Below, one piece after another: positions 1 through 7,417 of a DNA stretch of 8,809 nt (position 1 is the stretch's first letter; each line of letters opens with the position of its first letter). The notes beneath the pieces are model-generated. The model saw only the letters and a list, made by a program, of their open reading frames with translations. It searched no databases and was not told the origin of the DNA. Source of the stretch: Flammeovirgaceae bacterium UBA976 (GTDB taxonomy: Bacteria > Bacteroidota > Bacteroidia > Cytophagales > Cyclobacteriaceae); contig DBBU01000031.1 in the NCBI GenBank assembly GCA_002292365.1, positions 31,473 through 40,281 on the forward strand, written 5' to 3'. The translations under genes and the position numbers were made by a program.

Positions 1-23
1 TTTAAATTAACCCCTCGTAAAAA

Positions 24-896
24 ATGATTCCATCATCGTTTGATTATACGGCTCCATCTTCGTTGGATGAAGCACTCAAACTTCTTCATGATTTGGGAGA
101 TGACGCCAAAATACTTGCTGGCGGCCATTCACTGATTCCTATGATGAAGCTAAGGTTCGCGGAACCTGAACATCTAATAGATCTTAACAATATTCCTGGA
201 TTGTCATATCTCAAAATTGAAGGAGGTATGCTCAAAATAGGGGCCATGACCCGTGAGGTAGAAACAGAAGAATCTGTGGAAGTCGCGGTCCATTTCCCCA
301 TATTCGCGGATGTGGCCAAACTCATCGCAGATCCTCAAGTGAGAAATTTTGGCACTTTGGGAGGTAACTTAGCACACGGTGATGCTGCCAATGATCAGCC
401 GGCAGTGATGCTTGCCTTAAATGCTTCTGTTGAAATCGCAGGACTTGACGGAAGAAGAACTGTTGGCATTGATGATTTCTTTTACGGCTTCTATTCTACT
501 GCAGTTCAAGAAGGTGAAATACTTACTGAAATTTTGATTCCAATCCCAACGGGCCGGTCAGGAAATGCTTATCATAAGGTAGAGCGAAAGGTAGGAGATT
601 ATGCCACTGGTGGTGTCGCGGTTCACTTAGAACTTGATGAACAAGGGATTTGTACCAAAGCAGGCATTGGTTTAACCAATGTGAATCCGACGCCTTTGAG
701 AGCGGTCAGATCAGAAGCTGCATTGGTTGGTACCTCTCTTGATGTTGATGCCATTGCTTCGGCTGCTCAATATGCCTCTGAGGATTGTAATCCTTCTAGT
801 GATTTGAGAGGAGACATAGATTACAAGCGGCATATCATTAGAGCAGTTACTAAAAAAATGATCAACAAGGCAAAGCAGCGAGCATTTAAAAATTAA
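24..896 (+). CDS. coxM: Aerobic carbon monoxide dehydrogenase medium (FAD) subunit CoxM
   Basis: This is the flavoprotein subunit of Mo-Cu CO dehydrogenase. It takes electrons from the CoxS iron-sulfur clusters onto FAD and hands them to the respiratory chain. The 290 residues match the family length (about 288). The N-terminus [11 protein letters not shown] is typical of CoxM. The two FAD-pyrophosphate motifs are visible: AGGHS at residues 32-36 and TLGGN at 111-115, the same positions as in the Oligotropha enzyme as I recall it. A C-terminal CO_deh_flav_C domain follows from about residue 180. The ATG is preceded by CGTAAAAA, an A-rich leader of Bacteroidota type with no Shine-Dalgarno site. 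It is the first gene seen of the cox set, and coxS begins 8 bases after its stop. Any promoter lies before the window or within the first 23 bases. No defect is seen. Confidence 0.96.
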   Translation: MIPSSFDYTAPSSLDEALKLLHDLGDDAKILAGGHSLIPMMKLRFAEPEHLIDLNNIPGLSYLKIEGGMLKIGAMTREVETEESVEVAVHFPIFADVAKLIADPQVRNFGTLGGNLAHGDAANDQPAVMLALNASVEIAGLDGRRTVGIDDFFYGFYSTAVQEGEILTEILIPIPTGRSGNAYHKVERKVGDYATGGVAVHLELDEQGICTKAGIGLTNVNPTPLRAVRSEAALVGTSLDVDAIASAAQYASEDCNPSSDLRGDIDYKRHIIRAVTKKMINKAKQRAFKN

Positions 897-904
897 GATT
901 AACT

Positions 905-1411
905 ATGAAAAAAGAAATTACACTAAAAATAAACGGGGAGGAATTTACAAAAGAGGTAGAGCCGAGAACCCTGTTGGTCCACTTTATTAGAGAGGACATT
1001 GGAATGACAGGTACGCACATAGGATGTGATACTTCAAGTTGCGGCGCCTGCACCATCTTGATCGATGGTAAATCAGCAAAATCATGTACCGTTTTAGCGG
1101 TTCAAGCTGCTGGCAAAGAAATCACTACGGTTGAAGGAATTGCTACTACCGAGGGCGCACATCCGATACAAGAGGGATTTAAAGAAAATCATGGATTACA
1201 CTGTGGATTTTGTACTCCAGGCATGATGCTTCGTGCCATTGAGTTACTTGAAAAAAATCCAGATCCCACGGAAGAAGAAATTCGATGGGGTATTTCAGGT
1301 AACTTGTGCAGATGCACTGGTTACAACAACATAGTAAAGTCGATAAAATATGCAGGAGCAAAATTGAGAGGTGATGAATTACCTTCCACTGAACCCGTTT
1401 TTGTCGAATAA
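905..1411 (+). CDS. coxS: Aerobic carbon monoxide dehydrogenase small (2Fe-2S) subunit CoxS
   Basis: This is the electron-transfer subunit, carrying two [2Fe-2S] clusters between the Mo-Cu site of CoxL and the FAD of CoxM. The plant-type ferredoxin domain (about residues 1-80) has cluster ligands C41, C46, C49 and C61 in the pattern CDTSSCGAC plus a later Cys. The helical [2Fe-2S] domain (about 85-160) has C100 and C103 in CGFCTPGMM, and C135 and C137 in NLCRCTGY. All eight ligands are present. Its length of 168 residues is normal (about 166 in known CoxS). The short spacing from coxM (8 bases) and to coxL (23 bases) fits a single message and an M-S-L heterotrimer. Similar small subunits exist in xanthine and aldehyde oxidases, so the CO assignment rests on the CoxL partner. 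Confidence 0.96.
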   Translation: MKKEITLKINGEEFTKEVEPRTLLVHFIREDIGMTGTHIGCDTSSCGACTILIDGKSAKSCTVLAVQAAGKEITTVEGIATTEGAHPIQEGFKENHGLHCGFCTPGMMLRAIELLEKNPDPTEEEIRWGISGNLCRCTGYNNIVKSIKYAGAKLRGDELPSTEPVFVE

Positions 1412-1434
1412 ATTAACTTAATTAAAAAATCAAA

Positions 1435-3822
1435 ATGATACAGTGTAAAACATCGAAAGAAATTAGTGGCATGGGTCATTCTATGAAGCGAAAAGAGGAT
1501 GATCGATTTATTCATGGGAAAGGCAACTATACGGATGACGTAAAGCTGCCAGGAACTTTATATATGGATATTGTCCGAAGTCCTTATGCCTATGCCAAAA
1601 TCAAAAATATTGATAGTTCAGAGGCCTTAAAGATTCCAGGCGTATTGGCAGTAGTTACAGGGAAAGATCTTGAGCAATACAATCTGCATTGGATGCCTAC
1701 GTTAATGTCTGACACGCAAATGGTCTTGCCCGTGGATACGGTCATGTACCAGGCGCAGGAGGTTGCCGCAGTCATTGCAACAGAAAAATATATAGCTCGA
1801 GATGCTCGTGAAGCCGTCAAGGTGGAATATGAGGTGATGAAACCTGTAGTAGATCCCTTCAAATCATTAGACGCAGATGCACCTATATTAAGAACGGACA
1901 AACCAGATAAAAAAGACAATCATATTTGGCATTGGGAAGTTGGACAAAAAGAAGAGACTGAAAAAATATTTCAGGAGGCAGAAGTAACAGTTAAGGAACA
2001 AATGCACATTCCAAGAATTCATGTGGCTTCTATTGAAACGTGTGGATGTGTGGCGAGTTATGATAAGGTAGACAATCACCTTACGATGTACATGACTACG
2101 CAAGCCCCACATGCGATCAGAACAGTATTTGCTTTGGTTGCGGGGCATGTAGGGCTTACCGAAGAAAAAATAAGAGTCATTTCACCGGATATTGGTGGTG
2201 GATTCGGAGGTAAAGTACCTGTTTATCCAGGTTATGTTATCGCTATTGCAGCTTCATTTCTTATAGGAAAGCCAGTAAAATGGATTGAAGATAGAAGTGA
2301 AAATTTACAGGCAGATTCATTTGCAAGGGACTATCACATAACTGCTGAACTCGCAGGTACCAAGGACGGTAAGATCTTGGCGACCCGTATGAAGGTATTG
2401 GCAGATCACGGATATACCGATGCATCAGCAAATCCTTCGAAGTTTCCAACAGGTATGTTTTCTATAGGTACAGGATCTTATGATTATCCCAATGCTTTTA
2501 TGGAGGCGGATGCGGTTTACACGAATAAGCCACCAGGGGGAGTCGCTTATCGATGTTCTTTTAGGGTGACAGAAGCCGTGCACGCGATAGAACGCATTAC
2601 TGATCGATTTGCCCTTGAAATAGGCAAAGATCCTGCAGCGTTGAGATTTCAGAATTTTATCAAGAAAGAGCAATTCCCATATCATTCTCCAACAGGCTGG
2701 GAGTATGACAGTGGAGACTATGAAGCAGGGCTCAAATTGGCCATGAAAGGTGTTGATTACGATAATTTAAGGATAGAGCAAGCTGAAAAAAGGAAGAAAG
2801 GCGAGTTGATGGGTATTGGATTATCCACTTTTACTGAAATAGTGGGAGCTGGACCTTCCAAAGATTTTGATATTTTAGGGATTAAAATGTTTGACAGTGC
2901 CGAGATTAGGGTACATCCAACGGGCAAAGCCATTGCAAGATTTGGAACCAAGTCTCAAGGTCAAGGCCATGAAACTACCTATGCACAAATTATTGCAGAG
3001 GAGTTGGGAATTCCTGCTAAGGACATTCAGATAGAAGAAGGAGATACAGATACGGCACCTTATGGACTGGGAACCTATGCAAGTAGAAGTACGCCTACTG
3101 CCGGAGCTGCGGCTGTCATGGCTGCCAGAAAACTTCGGGATAAAGCGAAAAAAATCGCTGCCTATTTGTTAGAAGTATCTGAAGATGACTTGGAGTGGGA
3201 GCCTGGAAAGTTTTCCGTAAAGGGAGCGCCAGAAAAATCAAAAACCATTCAAGAAATAATCTTTGCTTCATACACCAATCACCCACAAGGGATGGAAGCT
3301 GGATTTGAGGCTACTCATTATTATGATCCTCCAAATCTTACCTTTCCATCGGGAGCTTATATCTGCGTAGTAGATATTGACTCGGATACTTTTGAAATTA
3401 AGGTTCGAAGATTTGTAGCGATAGATGATGCAGGTCATATAATCAATCCAATGATTGCACAAGGGCAAGTACACGGTGGATTGACGCAAGGTATTGCACC
3501 CGCCATGTATGAAGAATTGATTTATGATGATGATGGTAATATATTGAATGGAACGTTGATGGATTATTTGGTACCTACCGCGGTGGAATCACCGAGTTGG
3601 GAAACCGGACATACGGTCACTCCATCACCCCATCATCCCATTGGAGCAAAAGGTATTGGAGAGTCACCTACTGTTGGTGCGCCTCCAGCGATTGCCAATG
3701 CGATCGTAGATGCATTGAAACCTTATGGGATTACACATTTAGATATTCCAATTACGCCTTACAAAATTTTCAAAGCGTTGAAGGAGAAAGGTGTTTTAGA
3801 TAAGAATATAGTAGAATCATAA
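1435..3822 (+). CDS. coxL: Form I carbon monoxide dehydrogenase large (Mo-Cu catalytic) subunit CoxL
   Basis: This is the catalytic subunit that oxidises CO with water to CO2 at a [CuSMoO2] centre bound to molybdopterin cytosine dinucleotide. At 795 residues it is near the family norm (about 809). The decisive feature is AYRCSFR with R373 and C374: this is the form I loop (AYxCSFR), in which the Cys binds copper, whereas form II enzymes carry AYRGAGR. Other active-site residues are also present: Q223 in TTQAPHAIR and E743 in GAKGIGESP, equivalent to Gln240 and Glu763 of Oligotropha CoxL. Further conserved segments are GGGFGGK near residue 255 and SQGQGHETTYAQ near 507. The start at 1435 follows an A-rich leader (TTAAAAAATCAAA). 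A second ATG at 1471 (M13, within GMGHS) is possible, but known homologues extend upstream of that point. A 74-base gap containing a hairpin separates it from coxG. No frameshift or missing catalytic residue is seen. Confidence 0.97.
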   Translation: MIQCKTSKEISGMGHSMKRKEDDRFIHGKGNYTDDVKLPGTLYMDIVRSPYAYAKIKNIDSSEALKIPGVLAVVTGKDLEQYNLHWMPTLMSDTQMVLPVDTVMYQAQEVAAVIATEKYIARDAREAVKVEYEVMKPVVDPFKSLDADAPILRTDKPDKKDNHIWHWEVGQKEETEKIFQEAEVTVKEQMHIPRIHVASIETCGCVASYDKVDNHLTMYMTTQAPHAIRTVFALVAGHVGLTEEKIRVISPDIGGGFGGKVPVYPGYVIAIAASFLIGKPVKWIEDRSENLQADSFARDYHITAELAGTKDGKILATRMKVLADHGYTDASANPSKFPTGMFSIGTGSYDYPNAFMEADAVYTNKPPGGVAYRCSFRVTEAVHAIERITDRFALEIGKDPAALRFQNFIKKEQFPYHSPTGWEYDSGDYEAGLKLAMKGVDYDNLRIEQAEKRKKGELMGIGLSTFTEIVGAGPSKDFDILGIKMFDSAEIRVHPTGKAIARFGTKSQGQGHETTYAQIIAEELGIPAKDIQIEEGDTDTAPYGLGTYASRSTPTAGAAAVMAARKLRDKAKKIAAYLLEVSEDDLEWEPGKFSVKGAPEKSKTIQEIIFASYTNHPQGMEAGFEATHYYDPPNLTFPSGAYICVVDIDSDTFEIKVRRFVAIDDAGHIINPMIAQGQVHGGLTQGIAPAMYEELIYDDDGNILNGTLMDYLVPTAVESPSWETGHTVTPSPHHPIGAKGIGESPTVGAPPAIANAIVDALKPYGITHLDIPITPYKIFKALKEKGVLDKNIVES

Positions 3823-3843
3823 TTTAAATAAATAATTTACTTT

Positions 3844-3879
3844 TAACGAACCGGCTCTCATTTGGGAACCGGTTTGTTA
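3844..3879 (+). terminator. Hairpin between coxL and coxG, possible leaky terminator or mRNA-stabilising stem
   Basis: An 11-bp stem joins 3844-3854 and 3869-3879. Its arms are TAACGAACCGG and CCGGTTTGTTA, with one G·U pair. A further 4-bp inner helix (TCTC with GGGA) is possible, closing an ATTT loop after one C-A mismatch. The sequence after the stem is T-rich but broken (TTTAATTC), so it is a weak candidate for full intrinsic termination. It lies 21 bases after the coxL stop and 17 bases before the coxG start. The stem is seen directly. Its role is inferred: partial termination or 3'-end protection would give more M-S-L structural message than downstream maturation message. Confidence 0.6.
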
Positions 3880-3896
3880 TTTAATTCAAATCGTTA

Positions 3897-4418
3897 ATGG
3901 AAGCAACAATTACAAAAATTTTTAGTTTAGAGGCACCCATCAAAGAAGTATGGAAAAGACTCAGTAATCCTAAAGAAATCTCCGGTTGTGTGCCTGGAGC
4001 TACGATCACAGATCAAATAGATGACAATAACTACAAAGGTGAGGTTACTTTGAAATTTGGTCCCATTAAAACAAAATATGATGGAGAAATTACCATTGAG
4101 GAAATGGATAATGATGCCCACACCATGTTACTTCGAGGGAAAGGACTTGATTCCAAAGGGAAAGGAAACGCTGAAATGACCATGAATGGGAGTGCGGTGA
4201 CGACAGATGAAGGGACTGAGGTGGATTTTAAAATGGTGGTTAATATACAAGGTACGTTGGCGCAGTTTGGCTCTAGATTAATCAATGATGTGTCGGCTCA
4301 ATTGATGGATCAATTTGTAGATAATTTCAAAAAATTATTGTCTGGTGATGAGGTAGATAATTCCTTAAAGGCGGGCTCAATGATGGGATCTGTGGTGAAA
4401 GGGCTCTTCAAAAAATGA
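3897..4418 (+). CDS. coxG: CoxG, SRPBCC-fold carbon monoxide dehydrogenase accessory protein
   Basis: CoxG belongs to the START/SRPBCC superfamily (CO dehydrogenase subunit G family). In known systems it anchors CO dehydrogenase at the membrane. Work in mycobacteria indicates that it brings menaquinone to the enzyme as electron acceptor. The 173 residues cover the SRPBCC fold: an N-terminal strand and helix with the family-typical segment APIKEVWKRLSNPKEISGCVPG (about residues 11-33), then alternating strands such as GEVTLKFGPIKTKYDGEI, then a long C-terminal helix (about 125-150). The tail at about 154-173 (KAGSMMGSVVKGLFKK) is short, hydrophobic and basic, which could be an amphipathic membrane contact; there is no full transmembrane helix. 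The ATG has no Shine-Dalgarno site. The gene sits between coxL and the MoxR gene instead of after coxF. Generic SRPBCC proteins occur elsewhere, but the placement supports the name. Confidence 0.92.
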   Translation: MEATITKIFSLEAPIKEVWKRLSNPKEISGCVPGATITDQIDDNNYKGEVTLKFGPIKTKYDGEITIEEMDNDAHTMLLRGKGLDSKGKGNAEMTMNGSAVTTDEGTEVDFKMVVNIQGTLAQFGSRLINDVSAQLMDQFVDNFKKLLSGDEVDNSLKAGSMMGSVVKGLFKK

Positions 4419-4428
4419 CCTAAAACAT

Positions 4429-5301
4429 ATGATACCAGAGGTAAAAGAGTTGATTGATAGATTTAATCAACTTGACTATGTTGTGGAAGAAGAGTTGGCA
4501 ACAGTTCTTTTTTTAATGTTAAAGTTGAAAAAACCTTTACTTTTGGAAGGTCCTCCTGGGGTTGGGAAAACAGAGGCAGCCAACATTATTGCCCGTTATA
4601 AAGATCATGAGCTAATCAGATTACAATGTTATGAGGGACTGGATGTAAGCACTTCTGTTTATGAGTGGAATTATCAAAAACAATTATTGCACATCAAACT
4701 CAGTGAAAAAGAGAAAATCTCATCGGAGGAGCAAGAGAAATTTATTTTTAGCGATGAGTTTTTATTAAAGCGTCCCTTACTCAAGGCGATTACCTTAGAC
4801 AAACCAACCGTATTACTCATTGATGAAATTGATCGGGCAGATGAAGAATTTGAAGCTTTTTTGCTAGAGCTTTTGTCAGATTTTCAAATTTCTATTCCTG
4901 AACTAGGAACTATTAAGGCCAAACATAAACCTGTGGTCATCCTTACTTCTAATCGTACGAGAGATTTAAGCGATGCTTTAAAAAGACGATGTTTGTATCA
5001 TTGGGTTGATTTCCCAACTTTTGATAAAGAGTTAGCGATTGTAGAGAAACACGTTGGAGGAGAGGTAGAGATACTCCAACATTTGGTGAGATTCGTAGAA
5101 TACCTGCGGGCCCAACATTTGCAGAAAACCCCTGGCATTGCGGAAACCATCGACTGGGCGCGCGCGTTGATCACCTTAAATGCGACTACTTTATCCCCAG
5201 AATTGATTGAATCAACCCTTGGATGCGTATTGAAGGTCCAAAAAGACATCAATGAAATCAAGCATTCTTTAACCAGTATTTTAGAAGAAACTTCAGCTTA
5301 G
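4429..5301 (+). CDS. coxD: CoxD, MoxR-family AAA+ ATPase for CO dehydrogenase maturation
   Basis: This is an AAA+ ATPase of the MoxR type. In Oligotropha, CoxD is needed to introduce sulfur into the Mo centre on the way to the [CuSMoO2] cluster, probably by ATP-driven remodelling of the apo-enzyme. The 290 residues match known CoxD (about 295). Walker A is GPPGVGKT at residues 41-48. Walker B is VLLIDEID at about 128-135. A sensor 1-like LTSNRTRDLSDALKRRC follows at about 172-188, with a candidate arginine finger in KRRC. A helical lid occupies about 200-290. The start lies 10 bases after coxG, and its stop is 2 bases before coxE, which suggests translational coupling with its VWA partner. 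MoxR-VWA pairs serve many pathways; the cox context defines this one. Confidence 0.94.
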   Translation: MIPEVKELIDRFNQLDYVVEEELATVLFLMLKLKKPLLLEGPPGVGKTEAANIIARYKDHELIRLQCYEGLDVSTSVYEWNYQKQLLHIKLSEKEKISSEEQEKFIFSDEFLLKRPLLKAITLDKPTVLLIDEIDRADEEFEAFLLELLSDFQISIPELGTIKAKHKPVVILTSNRTRDLSDALKRRCLYHWVDFPTFDKELAIVEKHVGGEVEILQHLVRFVEYLRAQHLQKTPGIAETIDWARALITLNATTLSPELIESTLGCVLKVQKDINEIKHSLTSILEETSA

Positions 5302-5303
5302 CT

Positions 5304-6452
5304 ATGGAACTAAGCCATTTTACCCATCACCAATCCATGAGTGCGTCGATGGTGGGTTTCAGCGAAATGTGTCGGAAAAATGGTCTTTCTATTGGTTTAA
5401 GTCATACACAAGAGGGAGTAAAAACAGCACAGCTAGGATTCATTCGGGATCCGAAATCTTTTTATTACGGATTAAAATCATTGTTTTGTAGGGATCTCGA
5501 AGAAGAGGTTATATTCGATCACTGCTTTAAAGTGTACTGGAAAAAGCGAAAGCATAAGTATGCACATAAAATTCAGCAGCAAGGGAAGTCCAACGTTACT
5601 AAGAATACAAAGGCCTCTTTGGTGATGATGGGATTGAAAGATGATAAAAATAAAGAAAAGCCACCTCTTGAGGAAGCCAAAAGTGTTTCAGGAGTGAGTC
5701 ATGTGGATCAACTCAAGCACACGGATTTTTCTAAAATCGAAGCAGTAGATTTAGATGAGCTTGATGATCTTATTGAAAAATTATTGAAGCAATTGAATAC
5801 CCGTTTAAAACGCAGATTGATTCATGCCAATAAAAAAAAAATAGATATTCGAAAATCAATAAGGAAAAACATCAGTTCAAGAGATGAAATTATTAATTTG
5901 AGTTATCAGAAAAGGAAAATTCAAAAAACAAAATTAGTTATCTTGTTGGACGTAAGTGGTTCGATGGATAAATACTCATTTTTTTTGTTAAAATTTGTGT
6001 GGTCATTGAAATCACATCTCAAGAATATTGAAGCCTTTATTTTCAGTACCCACTTGATTCGAATTACCGATTTATTGAAAGAAGATGAATTGACGGAGTC
6101 AATGATGCAAATGAGTGACCGCGCGACCAATTGGTCAGGAGGGACTAAAATAGGAGATTGCTTAAGTTCTTTTAACGATCAATTTGCCAAACAAGTTTTG
6201 AATGGCCGCAGTGTTACCATTATTTTGAGTGATGGTCTGGATGATGGTGATCCTCACGTGATGTTTGATGAAGTACATAAAATTAAATTAAGAACCAGGA
6301 AATTGGTATGGTTGAATCCCTTAAAAGGAATGAAAGGATATGAGCCTTTGGCCAAAGGAATGAAGGCAGCTCTGCCCGCTGTAGATGACTTCCGGTCGGC
6401 GCATAATTTAGATAGTTTGATGGAATTAGAAAATATCTTATCGCATGCATAA
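5304..6452 (+). CDS. coxE: CoxE, von Willebrand factor A domain protein, partner of the MoxR ATPase
   Basis: CoxE is a VWA-domain protein that works with CoxD. In Oligotropha it is implicated in copper insertion into the CO dehydrogenase active site. The 382 residues are close to known CoxE (about 399). The N-terminal helical part (about residues 1-95) includes MVGFSEMCRKNGLSIG, typical of the family. A charged, lysine-rich linker spans about 90-200. The VWA domain follows from about 208 with an intact MIDAS metal site: D216, S218 and S220 in DVSGSM, T281 in SGGTK and D310 in LSDGLDDGD. It starts 2 bases after coxD, and its last 8 bases overlap coxF, consistent with coupled translation. A run of ten A residues at 5832-5841 encodes part of Lys177-Ile180 ahead of the VWA domain. 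No signal peptide is seen, so it probably acts in the cytoplasm. Confidence 0.93.
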   Translation: MELSHFTHHQSMSASMVGFSEMCRKNGLSIGLSHTQEGVKTAQLGFIRDPKSFYYGLKSLFCRDLEEEVIFDHCFKVYWKKRKHKYAHKIQQQGKSNVTKNTKASLVMMGLKDDKNKEKPPLEEAKSVSGVSHVDQLKHTDFSKIEAVDLDELDDLIEKLLKQLNTRLKRRLIHANKKKIDIRKSIRKNISSRDEIINLSYQKRKIQKTKLVILLDVSGSMDKYSFFLLKFVWSLKSHLKNIEAFIFSTHLIRITDLLKEDELTESMMQMSDRATNWSGGTKIGDCLSSFNDQFAKQVLNGRSVTIILSDGLDDGDPHVMFDEVHKIKLRTRKLVWLNPLKGMKGYEPLAKGMKAALPAVDDFRSAHNLDSLMELENILSHA

Positions 6453-7413
6453 TTATTTATCATTGCTTAAAAATCTAGAATGCTATCAAAAAAAGCAAGA
6501 AGCTGTTGCGATGGCTTCTATTGTGCGCAGAGAAGCACCGACTTCAGGAAAGCCTGGAGATAAAGCACTCATTACTCAGAATGGTGAGATAAAGGGTTGG
6601 ATAGGAGGAGGATGTACGCGCGGTATTGTGATCAAAGAGGCTTTGGCCGCTATTGAGGAAAGAAGTCCAAGATTGGTGCGTATCCAAACCGCTTTAAATG
6701 CACGAGAGCAATCAGGAGTTAAAAATTATAAAATGACCTGCATGAGTGAGGGATCATTAGAAGTTTATATTGAACCAATTATGCCATTACTTGAATTAAA
6801 AATTTTTGGACGATCGCACATCGCTAAAGCCTTGTGCGAGTTGGGTGCCCTTTCCGGATTTAGGGTCACGGTGATCTCTGATTTGGTCGAAGAAGAGATG
6901 TTCTCTGCGGCCAGTGATAGGGTGATGCTGAAAGCATTTGACCCCACCTTACATCGCAATGAATATGTAGTTGTTTGTACGCAAGGAGAGGGAGATGAAG
7001 AAAGTTTAGCGAGTGCCTTGCAGACGGATCCGAAGTATTTAGGATTCGTAGCGAGTAGCAAAAAAGCCAATGCAGTATTAATGGCCTTAAAAAGGAAAGG
7101 GGTTCCACACGTACAATTGGCTAAAGTCAAAACACCTGCGGGCTTAGATATCAATGCCAAAATACCGACTGAGGTGGCGATTTCTATTTTGGCTGAAATC
7201 ATTCAGCTGAGAAGGTCAAAAGCAGATCCGATGACTCCATCTATAGCTTTAGATCCAAATCTATCCAGTGATTTATACATCAATCCAGTATGTAAAATAC
7301 CGGTTTCAAAAAGTGCAGCAAAGCATATAGTAGAACATGAAGGCGAGCAGGTATATTTTTGCTGCGATGGATGTTATACTTCATTTCAAAAAGAGCCTTC
7401 GGCCTATATTTAA
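6445..7413 (+). CDS. coxF: CoxF, XdhC/CoxI-family maturation protein with C-terminal YHS-type domain
   Basis: CoxF is an XdhC-like protein. Relatives protect or deliver the sulfurated molybdenum cofactor, and CoxF of Oligotropha is implicated in building the Cu part of the [CuSMoO2] site. The N-terminal XdhC_CoxI domain (about residues 15-80) has TSGKPGDK and GWIGGGC with C57. A Rossmann domain (about 113-260) has FGRSHIAKAL at 121-130, where ordinary XdhC proteins usually show GAGH, then VCTQGEGDEESL and PAGLDINAKIPTEVAISI. Residues about 278-322 form a YHS/TRASH-like metal-binding domain: NPVCKIPV with C283, and FCCDGC with C306, C307 and C310, ending in FQKEPSAYI. The total of 322 residues is longer than the roughly 280 I recall for CoxF, and the extra length matches this domain. 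The start overlaps coxE by 8 bases. The stop is 4 bases from that of the convergent transporter gene. Confidence 0.92.
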   Translation: MHNYLSLLKNLECYQKKQEAVAMASIVRREAPTSGKPGDKALITQNGEIKGWIGGGCTRGIVIKEALAAIEERSPRLVRIQTALNAREQSGVKNYKMTCMSEGSLEVYIEPIMPLLELKIFGRSHIAKALCELGALSGFRVTVISDLVEEEMFSAASDRVMLKAFDPTLHRNEYVVVCTQGEGDEESLASALQTDPKYLGFVASSKKANAVLMALKRKGVPHVQLAKVKTPAGLDINAKIPTEVAISILAEIIQLRRSKADPMTPSIALDPNLSSDLYINPVCKIPVSKSAAKHIVEHEGEQVYFCCDGCYTSFQKEPSAYI

Positions 7414-7417
7414 TGCT

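Noticed and set aside
1412..1434. TTAATTAA palindrome before coxL as an operator site
   Set aside because: A short AT-only palindrome is expected by chance in an AT-rich leader; the region is better read as an A-rich translation leader.
3823..3845. Possible separate coxG promoter in the AT-rich sequence (TAATTTAC resembling the Bacteroidota -7 box TAnnTTTG)
   Set aside because: The TTTG core is missing and no -33 TTTG-type element is seen at the right distance.
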